Shown here in pieces: positions 25,590 to 36,789 of a stretch of DNA of 64,000 nt. The position numbers and the translations under genes were made by a program. Positions within the stretch are counted from its first letter, which is position 1. Each line of letters opens with the position of its first letter. Source of the stretch: Hanstruepera flava (lineage in GTDB: Bacteria > Bacteroidota > Bacteroidia > Flavobacteriales > Flavobacteriaceae); NCBI RefSeq assembly GCF_023634025.1, contig NZ_JALJCW010000001.1, positions 1,153,501 to 1,217,500 of the forward strand, read 5' to 3'. The notes below the pieces were generated by a model. It did no database searches and was not told the origin of the DNA. It saw only the letters and a list, made by a program, of their open reading frames with translations.

Positions 25590-28343
25590 ATGAGATCAAT
25601 TCTTTCAATTTTATTGTTGTTTTGTGGCGCCATTACTTTTGCTCAAACAACAATTTCAGGAACAGTTGTGGATGACAATGAACAGCCCGTTCCAGGTGCT
25701 AATGTAATAGTAGTTGGTACAGCTACCGGAACAATTACTGATTTTGATGGTGGCTTTTCCCTCACTGTAAATCAAGACCCTCCTTTTTCAGTTCAAGCTA
25801 GTAATATTGGCTTTGAATCTGGAACTGTTGAAGTAACTTCTAATAATCAAGAGATTCGTATTGTACTTAAAGAAGGTACATCTTTGGATGAAGTCGTTAT
25901 TTCAGCATCCAGAACACCAGAGCGTATCTTTGAATCTCCGGTAACCGTAGAACGTTTTGGACTTAAAGAAATAAAGAATACCGCTTCGGCCGATTTCTAT
26001 GGTGGATTAGAAAATTTAAAAGGTGTAGATATAAACACAAATAGTTTAACATTTAAATCTATAAACACAAGAGGTTTTGCTACATTTTCAAATAACCGTT
26101 TCATGCAGTTGGTTGATGGTATGGATAATTCAACTCCTGCTTTAAACTTCCCTATTGGAAATTTGGTTGGAATGGTTGAAACCGATGTACAAAGTGTCGA
26201 ACTCCTTCCAGGTGCTGCATCTGCTTTGTATGGTGCAAATGCCTTTAATGGTATTTTATTTATGAGGAGTAAAAATCCATTTGATTTTGAAGGAATTAGC
26301 GGTTATATTAAACAAGGAATAACATCGCAAGATGCGGGTGGAGATAATAGCTATACCGATGTTGGTATTAGATTGGCACATAAATTCACCGATCATTTTG
26401 CGGCAAAAGTAAATTTTGGTTGGTTAAGTGGTACCGATTGGGTTGCTAATAATATTGATGGAAAACCAGGAACAGGAGCTACTCGAGCTAGTTTAGGTTA
26501 TGATGGCTATAATATTTATGGTGATGAAGTTGCAACTAATATTAGAGCTGCTTCAGGTGGTTTAGGAATTATTCCCGATGTGACAGTAAGTAGAACGGGA
26601 TATAGTGAAAGTGACTTAACCGACTATAACGCAGAAAGTGTTAAAGCTGATTGGGGGTTATATTTTAGACCTTGGGCTGATGATTTGGAAATAGCTTATG
26701 TTGGAAAGATTGGAACGGGATCTACAATTTATCAAGGTTCTAACCGCTATTATATTAATGGGTTTACACAACAGCAGCATAAAATTGAAGTAAGGAATAA
26801 CAACTTCTTTGTAAGAGGATATGTTGTAGCTGATAAAGCTGGAGACTCTTACGACATGACAGTTACTGGTATTCAAATTAACCGAGCTTGGAAAAGTGAT
26901 GAAGATTGGTTTGGTGACTATATCCAAACTTTTGCCGCAGCGACTTTAGGTGGTGCCACTGAAGATCAGGCTCATGCAGCTGCAAGAGCAGCAGCTGAAT
27001 CTGGAAGGTATCTACCTGGAACTCCTGAATTTCAAAGAGCTTTCAATCGTAGTATAAATGACCCGGAATTAGCTACAGGATCTAAATTTCAAGATGCGTC
27101 AAAATATTACCATGCTGATGCTAACTACAACTTTAGTCATTTAACTGATTTTGCTGAAATTCAAGTTGGTGGTTCATACAGACGATATAGCTTAAACTCA
27201 TCAGGAACGATTTATACTGACACTGATGGAGCTATCAATTATTCCGAATACGGTGTATATACCCAAATTCAAAAGGACTTTGAATTATCTGAAAGTTTGG
27301 ATTTAAAACTAACTGGATCTGTTCGTTATGATAAATCAGAATTGTTTGATGGTTTTGTATCTCCTAGGATTGCAGCTGGTTTTACGGTTAATGACAATCA
27401 TAATATTCGTGGATCCTTTCAAACTGGGTTTAGAAACCCAACAACACAGGATTTATTTATTGGTTTAGATGCCGGTCCTTATGTGTTAATTGGTTCTGCT
27501 GAAGACAATTTAGACCGATATGTTAGATCGTACAGTGTAAACAACCCTTCTCAACCTAATACTATTAGTCAGTCTGCTGGAAGCGCATATACTAATTCAT
27601 ATTCAAATGCATCTGTAGAAGCCTATTTAGCTAGTGGTAATACGCCGGGATCGAGAGATGCTAGTTTATTACAAATTGGTAATTCTGAATTGGTTAAACC
27701 AGAACAGGTTACTTCGTTTGAAGTTGGTTACCGTGGGAAATTAAATCGCTTAATTGTTGACGCTAGTGTTTATTATAACTCTTATAAGAATTTTATCTCT
27801 AATGAAAGTGTTATTGCTCCATTATATGGACAAGTTGGGGATAACTCTTTATCTGTAAACGCCATTAATTTTGATGATACTCAAGAATATCAAACCTATA
27901 CCAATTCAGATGCTAATGTAAATTCTTATGGTGGATCTATTGGGCTTACAACTAAAGTGTTAGGTGATTTTGATTTAGGTGCTAATTATACTTTTGCTAA
28001 ACAAGATTTTGATCAAGCATCTGATCCAGATTTTAGAACTAGCTTCAACACTCCTGAACACAAAGTAAAAGTGTCTTTTGGTAATACTAACGTATTTAAA
28101 AACTTTGGTTTCAATACAGCATGGAGATGGAGTGATACATATTTCTGGCAAGCTACATTTGGAGATGGTCAAGTTCCTTCATACAATACATTTGATGCCC
28201 AATTAAGCTATACTATTCCAAAATTAAAATCAGTAATTAAGGTAGGTGGAACAAACTTATTGGGTGATGATTATTTCACTGCAATTGGTACAGGATTTAT
28301 TGGATCTATGTATTATGCATCTATTGTAATAAACAATTTATAA
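25590..28343 (+). CDS. TonB-dependent receptor with carboxypeptidase-like N-terminal domain
   Basis: Outer-membrane transporter of 917 residues. Signal peptide 1-19 (ending ITFAQ), then a carboxypeptidase D regulatory-like domain (SGTVVDDNEQPVPGANVIV to about 95), a plug domain (TSLDEVVISASRTPERIFE..., with the LLPGAASALYGANAFNGILF block), and a long beta barrel ending in aromatic-rich MYYASIVINNL. No SusD-like partner follows; instead a GDSL lipoprotein is five bases downstream, so the receptor probably takes up a product of lipid/ester hydrolysis. The substrate is not identifiable from sequence. Confidence 0.92.
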   Translation: MRSILSILLLFCGAITFAQTTISGTVVDDNEQPVPGANVIVVGTATGTITDFDGGFSLTVNQDPPFSVQASNIGFESGTVEVTSNNQEIRIVLKEGTSLDEVVISASRTPERIFESPVTVERFGLKEIKNTASADFYGGLENLKGVDINTNSLTFKSINTRGFATFSNNRFMQLVDGMDNSTPALNFPIGNLVGMVETDVQSVELLPGAASALYGANAFNGILFMRSKNPFDFEGISGYIKQGITSQDAGGDNSYTDVGIRLAHKFTDHFAAKVNFGWLSGTDWVANNIDGKPGTGATRASLGYDGYNIYGDEVATNIRAASGGLGIIPDVTVSRTGYSESDLTDYNAESVKADWGLYFRPWADDLEIAYVGKIGTGSTIYQGSNRYYINGFTQQQHKIEVRNNNFFVRGYVVADKAGDSYDMTVTGIQINRAWKSDEDWFGDYIQTFAAATLGGATEDQAHAAARAAAESGRYLPGTPEFQRAFNRSINDPELATGSKFQDASKYYHADANYNFSHLTDFAEIQVGGSYRRYSLNSSGTIYTDTDGAINYSEYGVYTQIQKDFELSESLDLKLTGSVRYDKSELFDGFVSPRIAAGFTVNDNHNIRGSFQTGFRNPTTQDLFIGLDAGPYVLIGSAEDNLDRYVRSYSVNNPSQPNTISQSAGSAYTNSYSNASVEAYLASGNTPGSRDASLLQIGNSELVKPEQVTSFEVGYRGKLNRLIVDASVYYNSYKNFISNESVIAPLYGQVGDNSLSVNAINFDDTQEYQTYTNSDANVNSYGGSIGLTTKVLGDFDLGANYTFAKQDFDQASDPDFRTSFNTPEHKVKVSFGNTNVFKNFGFNTAWRWSDTYFWQATFGDGQVPSYNTFDAQLSYTIPKLKSVIKVGGTNLLGDDYFTAIGTGFIGSMYYASIVINNL

Positions 28344-28347
28344 GAAC

Positions 28348-29835
28348 ATGAAAAAGATAATTATGAATACAAAATATTTATGGCTATTACTAATAGCTCT
28401 AGGACTTACTACAGCTTGTAGTAATGATGATGATTCATCAAATGGTTCAGCTCCATTACCTCCATTAACTTCAGGAGAGGCCGATTTTTCAACCTATGTT
28501 TCTTTAGGTAATTCATTAACTTCTGGGTTTTCAGATGGAGCTTTATTTATAGCGACTCAAGAAAATTCTTTTCCAAATATTTTAGCAGACAAATTTGCAA
28601 TGACAGGAGGAGGCTCTTTTACGCAACCTTTAATGAATGATAATTTTGGTGGACTAGCTTTAGCGGGCAATAGAATTGCCAGTCCAAGACTAGTAACTAC
28701 TGGAGGTGCACCTGTTCCTTTAGAATCTGTAATAGGCCCCATAACTGTTAGTACTGATATTGCTTTAAACAATCCAACTGGACCATTCAATAACATGGGG
28801 GTTCCTGGTGCAAGAAGTTTTCATTTATTAGCGCCTGGCTACGGTAACATAATGAATTTGCCTAATGCCAACCCATATTTTGTAAGAATGACAGGTTCAA
28901 CTCCTGATGCTAGTGTTTTAGAACTATCAATGGCTCAAGCACCCACATTCTTCTCTTTATGGATAGGTAACAACGATGTTTTGGGTTATGCTACAACGGG
29001 TGGAGATGGAACGAGCCCTATTACTGATCAACCAACTTTTGATTTTGCGATTTCTACTTTAATTTCAACTTTAACATCTCAAGGAGCAAAAGGTGTTGTT
29101 GCCAACATACCTTATGTTACTGATATTGCTCATTTTACAACTGTAACACATGATGTTATTCCATTAGACGCTGCAACAGCAGGACTTGTTAATCAAGCTT
29201 ATGCTCCTTATAATGGTGGCTTACAGTTAGCTTTAGCTAACGGATTAATTTCTGCCGAAGAAGCGGAAGCAAGAACTATAATGTTTGAAGAATCTCCGAC
29301 CAATGCTGTAGTTATTGAAGATGAAACCTTAACTGATTTAAGCGGATTAGGTTTACCTAATTATAGACAAGCTACAGCTGATGATTTATTTGTTCTTCCT
29401 GCAAGTTCTTTCATTGGTACAGAAGCAGTTCCTGGAAATCCTTTAACTGTAAATGGTGTAGCTGTTCCTTTAGCAGATAAATGGGTGTTGTTACCAAGTG
29501 AGCAAGATGAAATTAGAGCTGCTGTAGATAGTTTTAACGCAACAATACAAGCCGCTGTAAACCAAGCTGGTTTAGCTTTTGTTGATGCTAATGCTTTATT
29601 GTCCGAATTAAACAGTACGGGTATTGCTTCTGGAAGCTTTATTTTAACCTCTGACCTTGTTACCGGAGGGATGTTTTCTTTGGACGGTGTGCACTTAACA
29701 TCAAGAGGTTACGCTGTTGCTGCCAACGAATTTATGAAAGCCATTGATGCTACTTATGGTTCAAACTTTGAAGCATCTGGTAATTTAGTTGATGTTGGCG
29801 AATACCCAACAAATTACTCGCCTACGCTTCAATAA
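28348..29835 (+). CDS. SGNH/GDSL-type hydrolase lipoprotein
   Basis: Predicted outer-membrane lipoprotein esterase/lipase of 495 residues. The lipobox is LTTAC followed by SNDDDSS, an acidic stretch like the Bacteroidota surface-export signal. The catalytic Ser is in SLGNSLTSGFSDG (block I of the SGNH family), the Asn block is WIGNNDVL, and the Asp-x-x-His block is LDGVHLTSRGYAVAANEF, so the Ser-Asp-His triad is complete. A second in-frame ATG at 28363 is an alternative start. It is co-transcribed with the TonB receptor and followed by a terminator, forming a two-gene hydrolase/uptake unit. Confidence 0.88.
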   Translation: MKKIIMNTKYLWLLLIALGLTTACSNDDDSSNGSAPLPPLTSGEADFSTYVSLGNSLTSGFSDGALFIATQENSFPNILADKFAMTGGGSFTQPLMNDNFGGLALAGNRIASPRLVTTGGAPVPLESVIGPITVSTDIALNNPTGPFNNMGVPGARSFHLLAPGYGNIMNLPNANPYFVRMTGSTPDASVLELSMAQAPTFFSLWIGNNDVLGYATTGGDGTSPITDQPTFDFAISTLISTLTSQGAKGVVANIPYVTDIAHFTTVTHDVIPLDAATAGLVNQAYAPYNGGLQLALANGLISAEEAEARTIMFEESPTNAVVIEDETLTDLSGLGLPNYRQATADDLFVLPASSFIGTEAVPGNPLTVNGVAVPLADKWVLLPSEQDEIRAAVDSFNATIQAAVNQAGLAFVDANALLSELNSTGIASGSFILTSDLVTGGMFSLDGVHLTSRGYAVAANEFMKAIDATYGSNFEASGNLVDVGEYPTNYSPTLQ

Positions 29836-29856
29836 ATTACACTAAAAAATAAAATT

Positions 29857-29887
29857 AAAATGCCTTCTTTTAGAGGGCATTTTTTTA
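29857..29887 (+). terminator. Intrinsic terminator after the GDSL lipoprotein gene
   Basis: ATGCCTTC and GAGGGCAT form a stem (one G-T pair) around TTTTA, followed by a run of T. It separates the TonB receptor unit from the atpD promoter. Confidence 0.75.
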
Positions 29888-29934
29888 TGTCTAAAAAAGC
29901 CTAAAAAATTCATGTGGTTTTTAAATTAAAATAA

Positions 29935-29942
29935 TATCTTTG
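29935..29942 (+). promoter_or_regulatory. -7 promoter element of atpD
   Basis: TATCTTTG, followed by CAGC, matches TAnnTTTG and sits 62 bases before the atpD ATG. A TGTGG about 17 bases upstream may serve as the -33 element. Confidence 0.6.
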
Positions 29943-30001
29943 CAGCGCGAAAAACGAGGTGTTTTTTCGGATTAAAAATTTAGCAAAATAAAAACAGATA
30001 A

Positions 30002-31513
<1,512 letters not shown>

Positions 31514-31515
31514 TC

Positions 31516-31540
31516 AATTAATAATTGACAGTTATTAATT
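31516..31540 (+). other. AT-only inverted repeat between atpD and atpC
   Basis: AATTAATAA and TTATTAATT form a 9-bp stem around TTGACAG. It starts two bases after the atpD stop. The absence of G-C pairs makes a stable hairpin doubtful, but the position would suit transcript processing or an expression-ratio signal. Confidence 0.3.
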
Positions 31541-31556
31541 ATTAATTAAAAAAACT

Positions 31557-31850
31557 ATGTACTTAGAAATTGTATCACCAGAAGCGACAATATTTAGTTC
31601 TCAAGTAGATGCCATTATTGTGCCTGGAGTTAATGGTGAATTTGAAATGTTGAAAGATCATGCTCCTATTGTATCTTTATTAAATGAAGGAACAGTAAAA
31701 ATAAGGGTACATACACAAACCCATTTAGACTATGATGAACTTCATCCAGAAATGGAGCCTCATATGATGGATAATAAGGTTTTAACTTTCAAAATAAAGT
31801 CTGGTACTTTAGAAATGAAAGATAACAAGGCTATTATTTTAGCTGATTAA
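31557..31850 (+). CDS. atpC: F1F0 ATP synthase subunit epsilon, short form
   Basis: 97-residue epsilon subunit containing only the N-terminal beta-sandwich (LEIVSPEATIFSSQVDAIIVPGVNGEFEMLKDHAPIVSLLNEGTVKI, in pieces typical of the family). The C-terminal helical pair, which inhibits ATP hydrolysis in E. coli (about 138 residues in total), is absent. An insertion around HTQTHLDYDELHPEMEPHMM lies between late strands. Short epsilon subunits are, as I recall, usual in Bacteroidota. It is co-transcribed with atpD and followed by a strong terminator. Confidence 0.95.
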   Translation: MYLEIVSPEATIFSSQVDAIIVPGVNGEFEMLKDHAPIVSLLNEGTVKIRVHTQTHLDYDELHPEMEPHMMDNKVLTFKIKSGTLEMKDNKAIILAD

Positions 31851-31884
31851 GTATTTGAGTTTAAATACTATAAACAAAATAATT

Positions 31885-31919
31885 ATAAGCCTCTCAAAAT
31901 GAGAGGCTTATTTTTTTTA
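31885..31919 (+). terminator. Strong intrinsic terminator after atpC
   Basis: Perfect 11-bp stem ATAAGCCTCTC/GAGAGGCTTAT with loop AAAAT, followed by a run of T. Confidence 0.85.
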
Positions 31920-31960
31920 CTTATATTTACCATGTAATCAAATCCCAAATCTTGATTTCA

Positions 31961-34900
31961 ATGAAAAAAGTACTACTTTTTATTCTCTTTTTATCCTCTT
32001 CATTATCTTATTCGCAAGATAAATGGCAACAGATGATATTTGATAGAAGTGCCAATTTTTATGATATAAAAGCCGACTTCGAACTGTATTATAAAAGGCA
32101 CGTTACTAACCCTAAAGAGCTTCCAAAAGGCAAAGGCATAAAACAATTTAAAAGGTGGGAATACTATTGGGAGAGTCGTGTAGATGAAAACGGAAATTTC
32201 CCACAAGAAGGATATCTTTTAGAAGAAATAAATCAATATAGAAATAGTCAAAATACAACTCAAAGATACGCAACTGGTTCTGGGAATTGGGAAATTGTTG
32301 GCCCTGTAAATCTCCCCAACAATGGTACTGGTCAGTTAAACGGTAATGGAAGAATAAATTGTATTGCATTTCACCCTACTGATTCCAATACAATTTTTGT
32401 TGGTGCACCTTCAGGTGGATTTTGGAAAACAACTGATAATGGCACTACATGGACAGACCATCTAGACGGCTTGACACGATTAGGTATATCGAGTATTATT
32501 ATTCATCCAACAAATCCAGATATCATTTACATAGGTACTGGTGACAGAGATGGAGGAGATGCACCAGGATATGGTGTTTGGCGCAGTGTAGATGGTGGTA
32601 GCACTTGGTCTTCTCATAATTCTGGCATGGGCAATCGTACAGTTTATGAAATAATTATGGATCCATCAGATTCAAATATCATGATTGCTTCAACATCTGG
32701 AAATCGAATCTATCGAACTACTAATGGCGGCTCTAGTTGGAGTTCTACTTCCATTGGGCAAAACGCAAAAGATATAGCTTTTCACCCAGGTAATTCAAGT
32801 ATTGTTTATGCTTCAGGGACTTTATTCCACAAATCAACCGACGGCGGAGCTACTTGGACACAAATCACCAATGGTGTTCCTAGTTCAGTACAACGAATAG
32901 CCATAGCTGTTTCAGCCAATCAGCCAGATTGGGTTTATTTGTTAGCAGGTAATGGCAGTGGCCTTGTAGGTATTTACCGTTCAACCAATAGTGGAACTTC
33001 GTTTTCAACAAGATCAACTTCACCAAATATACTAGGTTGGAATACTAACGGATTAGACACGGGTAGCCAAGCTTGGTATGATTTAGTTATCGCTGCTGAT
33101 CCTACTGATGCTAATACTATATATACAGGTGGAGTGAATTTGTGGAAGTCGACAGATGGTGGTTCAACAATGAGTTGTATTTCATATTGGGTTGGATCAA
33201 CTGGAGGTATTGATGGCGTCCATGCAGACCAACATGCCTTAGAATTTTCACCTCATACAAATGTATTGTACAATGGTAATGATGGAGGAGTATATTATAC
33301 TAACGATGGCGGAACAAATTGGAATGATATTAGTAGTGGTCTGGCCATTGCACAAATCTATAAAATTGGTGTTTCACAAATGTCGGAAGAATTAGTTATA
33401 AATGGATATCAAGATAATGGAACAGCAATAGGTAATGGGACAACCTTTACAACAGAAATTGGCGGTGATGGCATGGAATGTATTATTGACCCTACCGATG
33501 ATAATTATATGTATGGTGCACTGTATTATGGCGATATAAGGCGCTCAACAAATGGCGGTTCTACATTTGGAAGTATTTCTGGCACTATTGGCGAGACTGG
33601 CGGTTGGGTTACTCCTTATAAGTTAGATCCTAACAATGCCAATAGAATGTTTGCTGGTTTTGATAATATTTGGCGAAATGATGCTGTAAGGACTGGTACA
33701 ACTTGGACTCAAATTTCAAATTTTGGTGGCACAAGCAATATACGAGACATAGCTATTGCTCCTTCCAATAGTGATATCGTTTACGTTTCCCGTTATGACA
33801 ATAGTTTTCGTCGCTCTAATAATGCCACAAGCGGCTCACCAACTTGGACAAATTTAACTGCAAATTTACCCGTATCAAACGAACCTTTAGATATTGAAAT
33901 TGATCCAAGCGATCCAACTCATTTGTTTATAGCATTAAACAACAATATCTATGAATCTAATGATAGTGGAAATAATTGGACAGATATTTCTGGAAGTTTA
34001 CCAAATATTTCATTAAATACAATTGTTATCGACCAAACAAGCCCTGTTGATGCTATGTATATTGGAATGGACATAGGTGTCTATTACAAAGACAACAACC
34101 TGTCTGATTGGATTTCTTATTCTGCTGGATTAGCTAACTTGGAAATCACCGAATTAGAAATTCATTATGGAACAGACTGTAAGGGAAAAATATATGCTGC
34201 AACCTATGGTCAAGGTTTATGGATAAGTGACTTGAAAGATCCTGGAAATATTGCCCCTATTGCTTGTTTTGAAACGAGTTCAACGGAAGGTTGCATTGGA
34301 AACGATTTTATTTTTACCGATAATTCAGATTATAGTCCAACATCTTGGTCTTGGACAATAACTCCCACAACATTTTCATATATAAACAGTACTTCGTCAA
34401 CATCACAAAACCCTGAAGTAACCTTCAATAATGCAGGCAGCTATACTATTGAGTTGACAGCTACCAATGCTTATGGTTCGGATACGGAAACTAAAACCGC
34501 TTATATTAATATTTCTAACGGTACTTTAGCTTCTAGTTTTGACGAAGATTTTGAAAGTGAATCACTATGTGCCACAACAAATAATTGTGGTTCCACGCTT
34601 TGTGGCCTTACTGGCTTATGGACAAATTTAACTAACGGAACTGATGATGACATTGACTGGAGAATTGATGAAGGCGGAACACCTTCATCAAACACTGGCC
34701 CAGCAATAGATTATAATCCTGGAACAAGCGCTGGCAACTATGCATATTTAGAAGCATCTGGTGGGTGTAGCAACTATACAGCTATATTAGAAAGTGATTG
34801 TATAATTATTGACCAATCTTATAATTTTACGGTAGGCTACCACATGTATGGAAGCAATATGGGAAGTTTACATATTGATATTTTTGATAGTGGTTCATGG

Positions 34901-36754
34901 CAAGAAGATATTGTTTCGCCCATTTCTGGGAATGTGGGAAATTCATGGAATGATTTAACCGCAGACTTGTCTACTTATGTTGGGAAAACAATTAAATTAA
35001 GAATTAGAGGTGTTACTGGTAACGGTTTTGAATCTGATATTGCTATTGATGATATTAAATTTACTGCTTTAGGATGTTCTACAACTACATGGAATGGAAG
35101 TGTATGGAGTAACGGTAGCCCTACATTAAGTAAAAGTGTTACCATAGCTGGAAATTACAGCACAAGTATCAACGGTAGTTTTGAATGTTGTAGTTTGCTT
35201 ATAAATTCTGGGAGAGAATTAATAATAGATGATTCCGATTATGTTTCAATAGATAATGGATTGACCAACAATGGAACGCTGACAATTGAAAATAATGGTT
35301 CATTAATTCAAATAGATGATAATGCAGTAAATACTGGTACAATAACCTATAAACGAACAACATCAATCAGGCAACTAGATTATGTATATTGGTCTTCGCC
35401 TTTAGAGGGATTTGACGTAGCAAATATATCTCCAAATACACCTACCGATTTACTTTACAAATGGGATCCTACAGTTCTTAATTCTAATGGTGGTCAAGGT
35501 AATTGGATTAATACACCTACTGAACCTATGATTCAAGGCAAAGGTTACATTGTAAGAGGCCCAAGTAATTATACCAATACTCCTCAAAACTTTACCGCCC
35601 AATTCCAAAATGGAAAACCAAATAACGGTGTTATAACAGTCCCTGTTTCACGTGGAAGCTATACTGGTATTGATTATTCAGGCACAAACTCTGCTATTAT
35701 AACCAGGTTTGATGACAATTGGAATTTAGTCGGAAATCCCTACCCATCGGCCATCAGTGCTTTAGATTTTCTAAATTTAAATAGTTCAGTAATTGAAGGT
35801 GCTGTTAGAATATGGACTCATGGAACACTTCCAAGCTCTGCTAATCCCGATTCATTTTATGGCGATTTTGTTACAAGTTATTCTCCATCAGATTACATTG
35901 TACATAACGGTACCGGAACTGTTAGTGGGCCTAATGGGTTTAATGGTTTTATAGCTGGAGGGCAAGGGTTTATGGTACTTATGAATGATGGCTCTGCATT
36001 AACTGATAATCTTACATTTAATAACTCCCTTCGTGATATATCTTATGCTAACGATCAGTTTTACAGATTACCGCAAACAGAAGAATTGGACAGGTTATGG
36101 TTAAGCTTATCTAATGAAGACGGAATTTCAGAGCGAACACTCTTAGGTTATCTTAATGAAGCTACTGATTTTAAAGATAGGCTTTATGATGCTGTTACTC
36201 GAGTAGATATTGGCTCACAAAAAATATACTCCTTTATTGAAACCGATAAAATGGCTATTCAAGCTTTTGAATTACCATTCTCTGTTGATGATGTCATTCC
36301 TCTTGGCGTTAACATACCTGCTAATGGTCATTATTATATTTCTATTCATGCTGTTGAAGGCCTATTCACAAATCAAAACGTCTTTGTGCAGGATCTGTCC
36401 CTAAATACAGTTAACAATATTTCTGAAACACCATATATTTTCTATTCTGAAGCAGGTGAATTTAATAATCGTTTTGTTTTAAGGTTCAATGATGCTACTC
36501 TTTCCAACGATGATTTTGAAATTATCTCTAATGGTATTACCATAACCGGGAAAGATAATATATTAATAAACTCTCAAAAAGAAAACATAAAAGATGTATT
36601 GGTTTATGATGTTTTAGGAAAAAAAATAATCGATGTTCATAACATAAACAATCAATCATTTAGAATAGATTCGATTAATAAATCCAATACAATATTACTG
36701 TTAAAAATCACCTTGAGTAATGATAAAATAATTTACAGAAAGATTTTATTTTAG
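31961..36754 (+). CDS. Giant secreted Asp-box/PKD protein with T9SS sorting tail
   Basis: About 1597 residues from the ATG; a TTG nine bases upstream is in frame but less likely. Signal peptide 1-19 (SLSYSQ). Residues about 95-760 form sortilin/VPS10-like propellers with nine Asp-box-type turns (for example TTDNGTTWT, SVDGGSTWS, STDGGATWT, TNDGGTNWN). A PKD domain follows (about 764-845), then a MAM-like domain with paired cysteines (about 850-1040, ending SDIAIDDIKF), then a C-terminal module (about 1043-1510) shared with the giant protein at 50967, and a type A T9SS tail ending KIIYRKILF. Probably cell-surface or secreted, adhesive or enzymatic; no catalytic site was identified. Confidence 0.88.
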   Translation: MKKVLLFILFLSSSLSYSQDKWQQMIFDRSANFYDIKADFELYYKRHVTNPKELPKGKGIKQFKRWEYYWESRVDENGNFPQEGYLLEEINQYRNSQNTTQRYATGSGNWEIVGPVNLPNNGTGQLNGNGRINCIAFHPTDSNTIFVGAPSGGFWKTTDNGTTWTDHLDGLTRLGISSIIIHPTNPDIIYIGTGDRDGGDAPGYGVWRSVDGGSTWSSHNSGMGNRTVYEIIMDPSDSNIMIASTSGNRIYRTTNGGSSWSSTSIGQNAKDIAFHPGNSSIVYASGTLFHKSTDGGATWTQITNGVPSSVQRIAIAVSANQPDWVYLLAGNGSGLVGIYRSTNSGTSFSTRSTSPNILGWNTNGLDTGSQAWYDLVIAADPTDANTIYTGGVNLWKSTDGGSTMSCISYWVGSTGGIDGVHADQHALEFSPHTNVLYNGNDGGVYYTNDGGTNWNDISSGLAIAQIYKIGVSQMSEELVINGYQDNGTAIGNGTTFTTEIGGDGMECIIDPTDDNYMYGALYYGDIRRSTNGGSTFGSISGTIGETGGWVTPYKLDPNNANRMFAGFDNIWRNDAVRTGTTWTQISNFGGTSNIRDIAIAPSNSDIVYVSRYDNSFRRSNNATSGSPTWTNLTANLPVSNEPLDIEIDPSDPTHLFIALNNNIYESNDSGNNWTDISGSLPNISLNTIVIDQTSPVDAMYIGMDIGVYYKDNNLSDWISYSAGLANLEITELEIHYGTDCKGKIYAATYGQGLWISDLKDPGNIAPIACFETSSTEGCIGNDFIFTDNSDYSPTSWSWTITPTTFSYINSTSSTSQNPEVTFNNAGSYTIELTATNAYGSDTETKTAYINISNGTLASSFDEDFESESLCATTNNCGSTLCGLTGLWTNLTNGTDDDIDWRIDEGGTPSSNTGPAIDYNPGTSAGNYAYLEASGGCSNYTAILESDCIIIDQSYNFTVGYHMYGSNMGSLHIDIFDSGSWQEDIVSPISGNVGNSWNDLTADLSTYVGKTIKLRIRGVTGNGFESDIAIDDIKFTALGCSTTTWNGSVWSNGSPTLSKSVTIAGNYSTSINGSFECCSLLINSGRELIIDDSDYVSIDNGLTNNGTLTIENNGSLIQIDDNAVNTGTITYKRTTSIRQLDYVYWSSPLEGFDVANISPNTPTDLLYKWDPTVLNSNGGQGNWINTPTEPMIQGKGYIVRGPSNYTNTPQNFTAQFQNGKPNNGVITVPVSRGSYTGIDYSGTNSAIITRFDDNWNLVGNPYPSAISALDFLNLNSSVIEGAVRIWTHGTLPSSANPDSFYGDFVTSYSPSDYIVHNGTGTVSGPNGFNGFIAGGQGFMVLMNDGSALTDNLTFNNSLRDISYANDQFYRLPQTEELDRLWLSLSNEDGISERTLLGYLNEATDFKDRLYDAVTRVDIGSQKIYSFIETDKMAIQAFELPFSVDDVIPLGVNIPANGHYYISIHAVEGLFTNQNVFVQDLSLNTVNNISETPYIFYSEAGEFNNRFVLRFNDATLSNDDFEIISNGITITGKDNILINSQKENIKDVLVYDVLGKKIIDVHNINNQSFRIDSINKSNTILLLKITLSNDKIIYRKILF

Positions 36755-36755
36755 A

Positions 36756-36786
36756 AAAAAGCCTTTAAGTTTGATACTTGGAGGCT
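36756..36786 (-). terminator. Terminator between the giant T9SS gene and the sugar transporter
   Basis: AGCCTTTAAGT and ACTTGGAGGCT form an 11-bp stem with two G-T pairs around TTGAT. On the minus strand it ends in TTTTTTC, so it best serves the minus-strand transporter; it could act weakly on the plus strand too. Confidence 0.6.
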
Positions 36787-36789
36787 ATT

